A stretch of 13,895 bases of DNA from an archaeon. GTDB taxonomy: Archaea > Asgardarchaeota > Hermodarchaeia > Hermodarchaeales > Hermodarchaeaceae. Below the pieces are notes generated by a model. The model searched no databases, was not told the origin of the DNA, and saw only the letters and a list, made by a program, of their open reading frames with translations. The position numbers were made by a program, and so were the translations under genes. Below, in pieces: positions 13,142 through 13,895 of this stretch (positions are counted from its first letter, which is position 1; each line of letters begins with the position of its first letter). The stretch covers positions 1 through 13,895 of the forward strand of contig JABXGU010000831.1 of the NCBI GenBank assembly GCA_016550415.1, written 5' to 3'.

Positions 13142-13366
13142 GTGGGAAAAATAAAGCAAGGGGAACCCTGCAGCGTGGAAGGCTGCAATGAAAAGGCAAT
13201 CCGCTCAGTATCTTCAGATAAGGCATCTGAGGCATTTCAAAAGGCTTCACTTGCACTAAAGCCTGGGCGACGACGACGTGCATATCTTTGTACAGCACAT
13301 TACAAAATTTTCAAAAAGCAGCAAAAGACTGAACGAAAAGTTGACAAGTGGCGATACAGTACTTAG
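13142..13366 (+). CDS. Small putative zinc-binding protein
   Basis: A 74-residue basic protein starting with GTG at 13142, eight bases after GGAGG. Cys10, Cys15 (CSVEGC), Cys50 and His53 (CTAHY) could form one zinc site. Between them lies a helical, Lys/Arg-rich stretch (PGRRRRAY), and the C-terminus is also basic (KKQQKTERKVDKWR), suggesting nucleic acid or ribosome contact. I do not recognise the family with confidence. It follows the NapH-like gene by 31 bases, so it may share that transcript without sharing its function. Its stop overlaps the stop of the convergent gene on the right. Confidence 0.7.
   Translation: MGKIKQGEPCSVEGCNEKAIRSVSSDKASEAFQKASLALKPGRRRRAYLCTAHYKIFKKQQKTERKVDKWRYST
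13363..13366. other. Tail-to-tail stop-codon overlap (TTAG)
   Basis: The plus TAG (13364-13366) and minus TAA (13365-13363) overlap, exactly as at 5023-5026. Confidence 0.9.
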
Positions 13367-13895
13367 CCAATTATTGTTTCCACAACTTGTTTTATCCGCT
13401 TCTTCCAGCGCAAAAGATTGAGTGCTAGCTCCTCATGGACATCCTTAGGAATTTCACCCTTGCGACCAGCAAGGGGTTCAAGAATTGCACCCATTTGAAG
13501 GGTTGCTGGTTCAAAATCCCCACCTAAGCGGATTAAGCGTTCCCGTGCATCAGCTACTATTACATACACTTTTTGAAAATCAGGATCAGACAACAACAAG
13601 TTGAGGGCTTCGTCAAGCTTGCGTTCAATAACAATTGCTTTAGAGATATGAGAGAGGTCGGTACCTGAGACGTTCCCAAAGCGCTTTAGCATGTCAGTAA
13701 TTCTTTTGGAAATTTCATCGAGATAGGCTCGCAATTTAGTTTTTTCTTCGCTACCAATTTGTAGAGTAATCTTCGAGTCCTTTGAATCTACAGCGATTGT
13801 AACCTCCAACCTGCCTTCAGATTCAGGAATTCGAGAGGAAAAACTTGCTTGACCCGTAAATCCTTCTTCAGTATATGTCTCATCGATATTCGTCA
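13363..13895 (-). CDS. Unrecognised protein, 3' part (5' end outside window)
   Basis: The minus-strand frame is open from the right edge to the TAA at 13365-13363, giving at least 177 residues. A TTG at 13809 could be taken for a start, but the frame continues upstream without a stop (TNIDETYTEEGFTGQ and on, reading toward LEVTIAV), so the gene is probably longer. The visible part has a beta-rich start (LEVTIAVDSKDSKITLQIG), a helix (LRAYLDEISKRITDMLKRFG), a helix-strand unit (IERKLDEALNLLLSDPDF then KVYVIVADA) and a basic helical end (LNLLRWKKRIKQVVETIIG). No catalytic motif, cysteine pattern or membrane span is seen. Function unknown. Confidence 0.7.
   Translation of the reverse strand, partial: TNIDETYTEEGFTGQASFSSRIPESEGRLEVTIAVDSKDSKITLQIGSEEKTKLRAYLDEISKRITDMLKRFGNVSGTDLSHISKAIVIERKLDEALNLLLSDPDFQKVYVIVADARERLIRLGGDFEPATLQMGAILEPLAGRKGEIPKDVHEELALNLLRWKKRIKQVVETIIG

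Noticed and set aside
1..13895. tRNA, rRNA, CRISPR or transposon sequences
   Set aside because: No tRNA-like cloverleaf, regularly spaced repeat, transposase motif or terminal inverted repeat was found by reading either strand.

Overview
The window looks like a piece of an Asgard archaeal chromosome, possibly Thorarchaeia-like (that rank is a guess). Reasons: two eukaryote-like Arf-family GTPases with longin-like N-terminal domains, a TFB-type cyclin fold, a canonical archaeal histone, an archaeal tRNA-splicing endonuclease, many small lineage-specific proteins, GGTGA-type Shine-Dalgarno sites and archaeal TATA boxes. Moderate GC and dense packing point the same way. No mobile element, CRISPR array, tRNA or rRNA gene was seen, and no gap between genes exceeds 300 bases.

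Left part (1-3251, all minus strand): an alternating array of longin-Arf GTPase, partner protein, GTPase, partner protein. The two GTPases (3251-2361 and 1221-352) are paralogues. The two partners (2257-1241, and 166 running off the left edge) share an N-terminal module, so the layout looks like a duplicated GTPase-plus-partner pair. The complete partner carries a C-terminal TFB cyclin-like domain and may link a GTPase to transcription. Comparison of the paralogues indicates that two of the four genes start at non-canonical codons (ATC at 2257, ATT at 3251), each six bases after GGTGA. A perfect 10-bp inverted repeat lies between this array and the divergent gene to its right.

Middle (3413-8923): a long coiled-coil protein and a 98-residue protein on plus; then, on minus, an AlaT-type alanine aminotransferase, a histone and a winged-helix-like protein; then, on plus, an UppP-type polyprenyl-diphosphate phosphatase and a DUF47/PhoU-like protein. 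The small protein and the aminotransferase overlap tail to tail by four bases.

Right part (8979-13895): a tRNA endonuclease reading frame interrupted by three in-frame stops within 24 bases although the flanking parts remain recognisable; a small acidic protein; a minus-strand stomatin-like SPFH protein whose codon usage changes abruptly near 10430; a zinc-ribbon coiled-coil protein; a 49-residue single-span membrane protein directly upstream of a NapH-like polyferredoxin; a small C/H-rich putative zinc protein; and the 3' part of an unrecognised minus-strand gene that leaves the window on the right.

Functionally this is a mixture of membrane-associated biology (GTPases, SPFH, UppP, NapH-like), chromatin and transcription (histone, TFB-like, winged helix) and housekeeping metabolism (alanine transamination, tRNA splicing). 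The GTPase/partner array is the least ordinary part.
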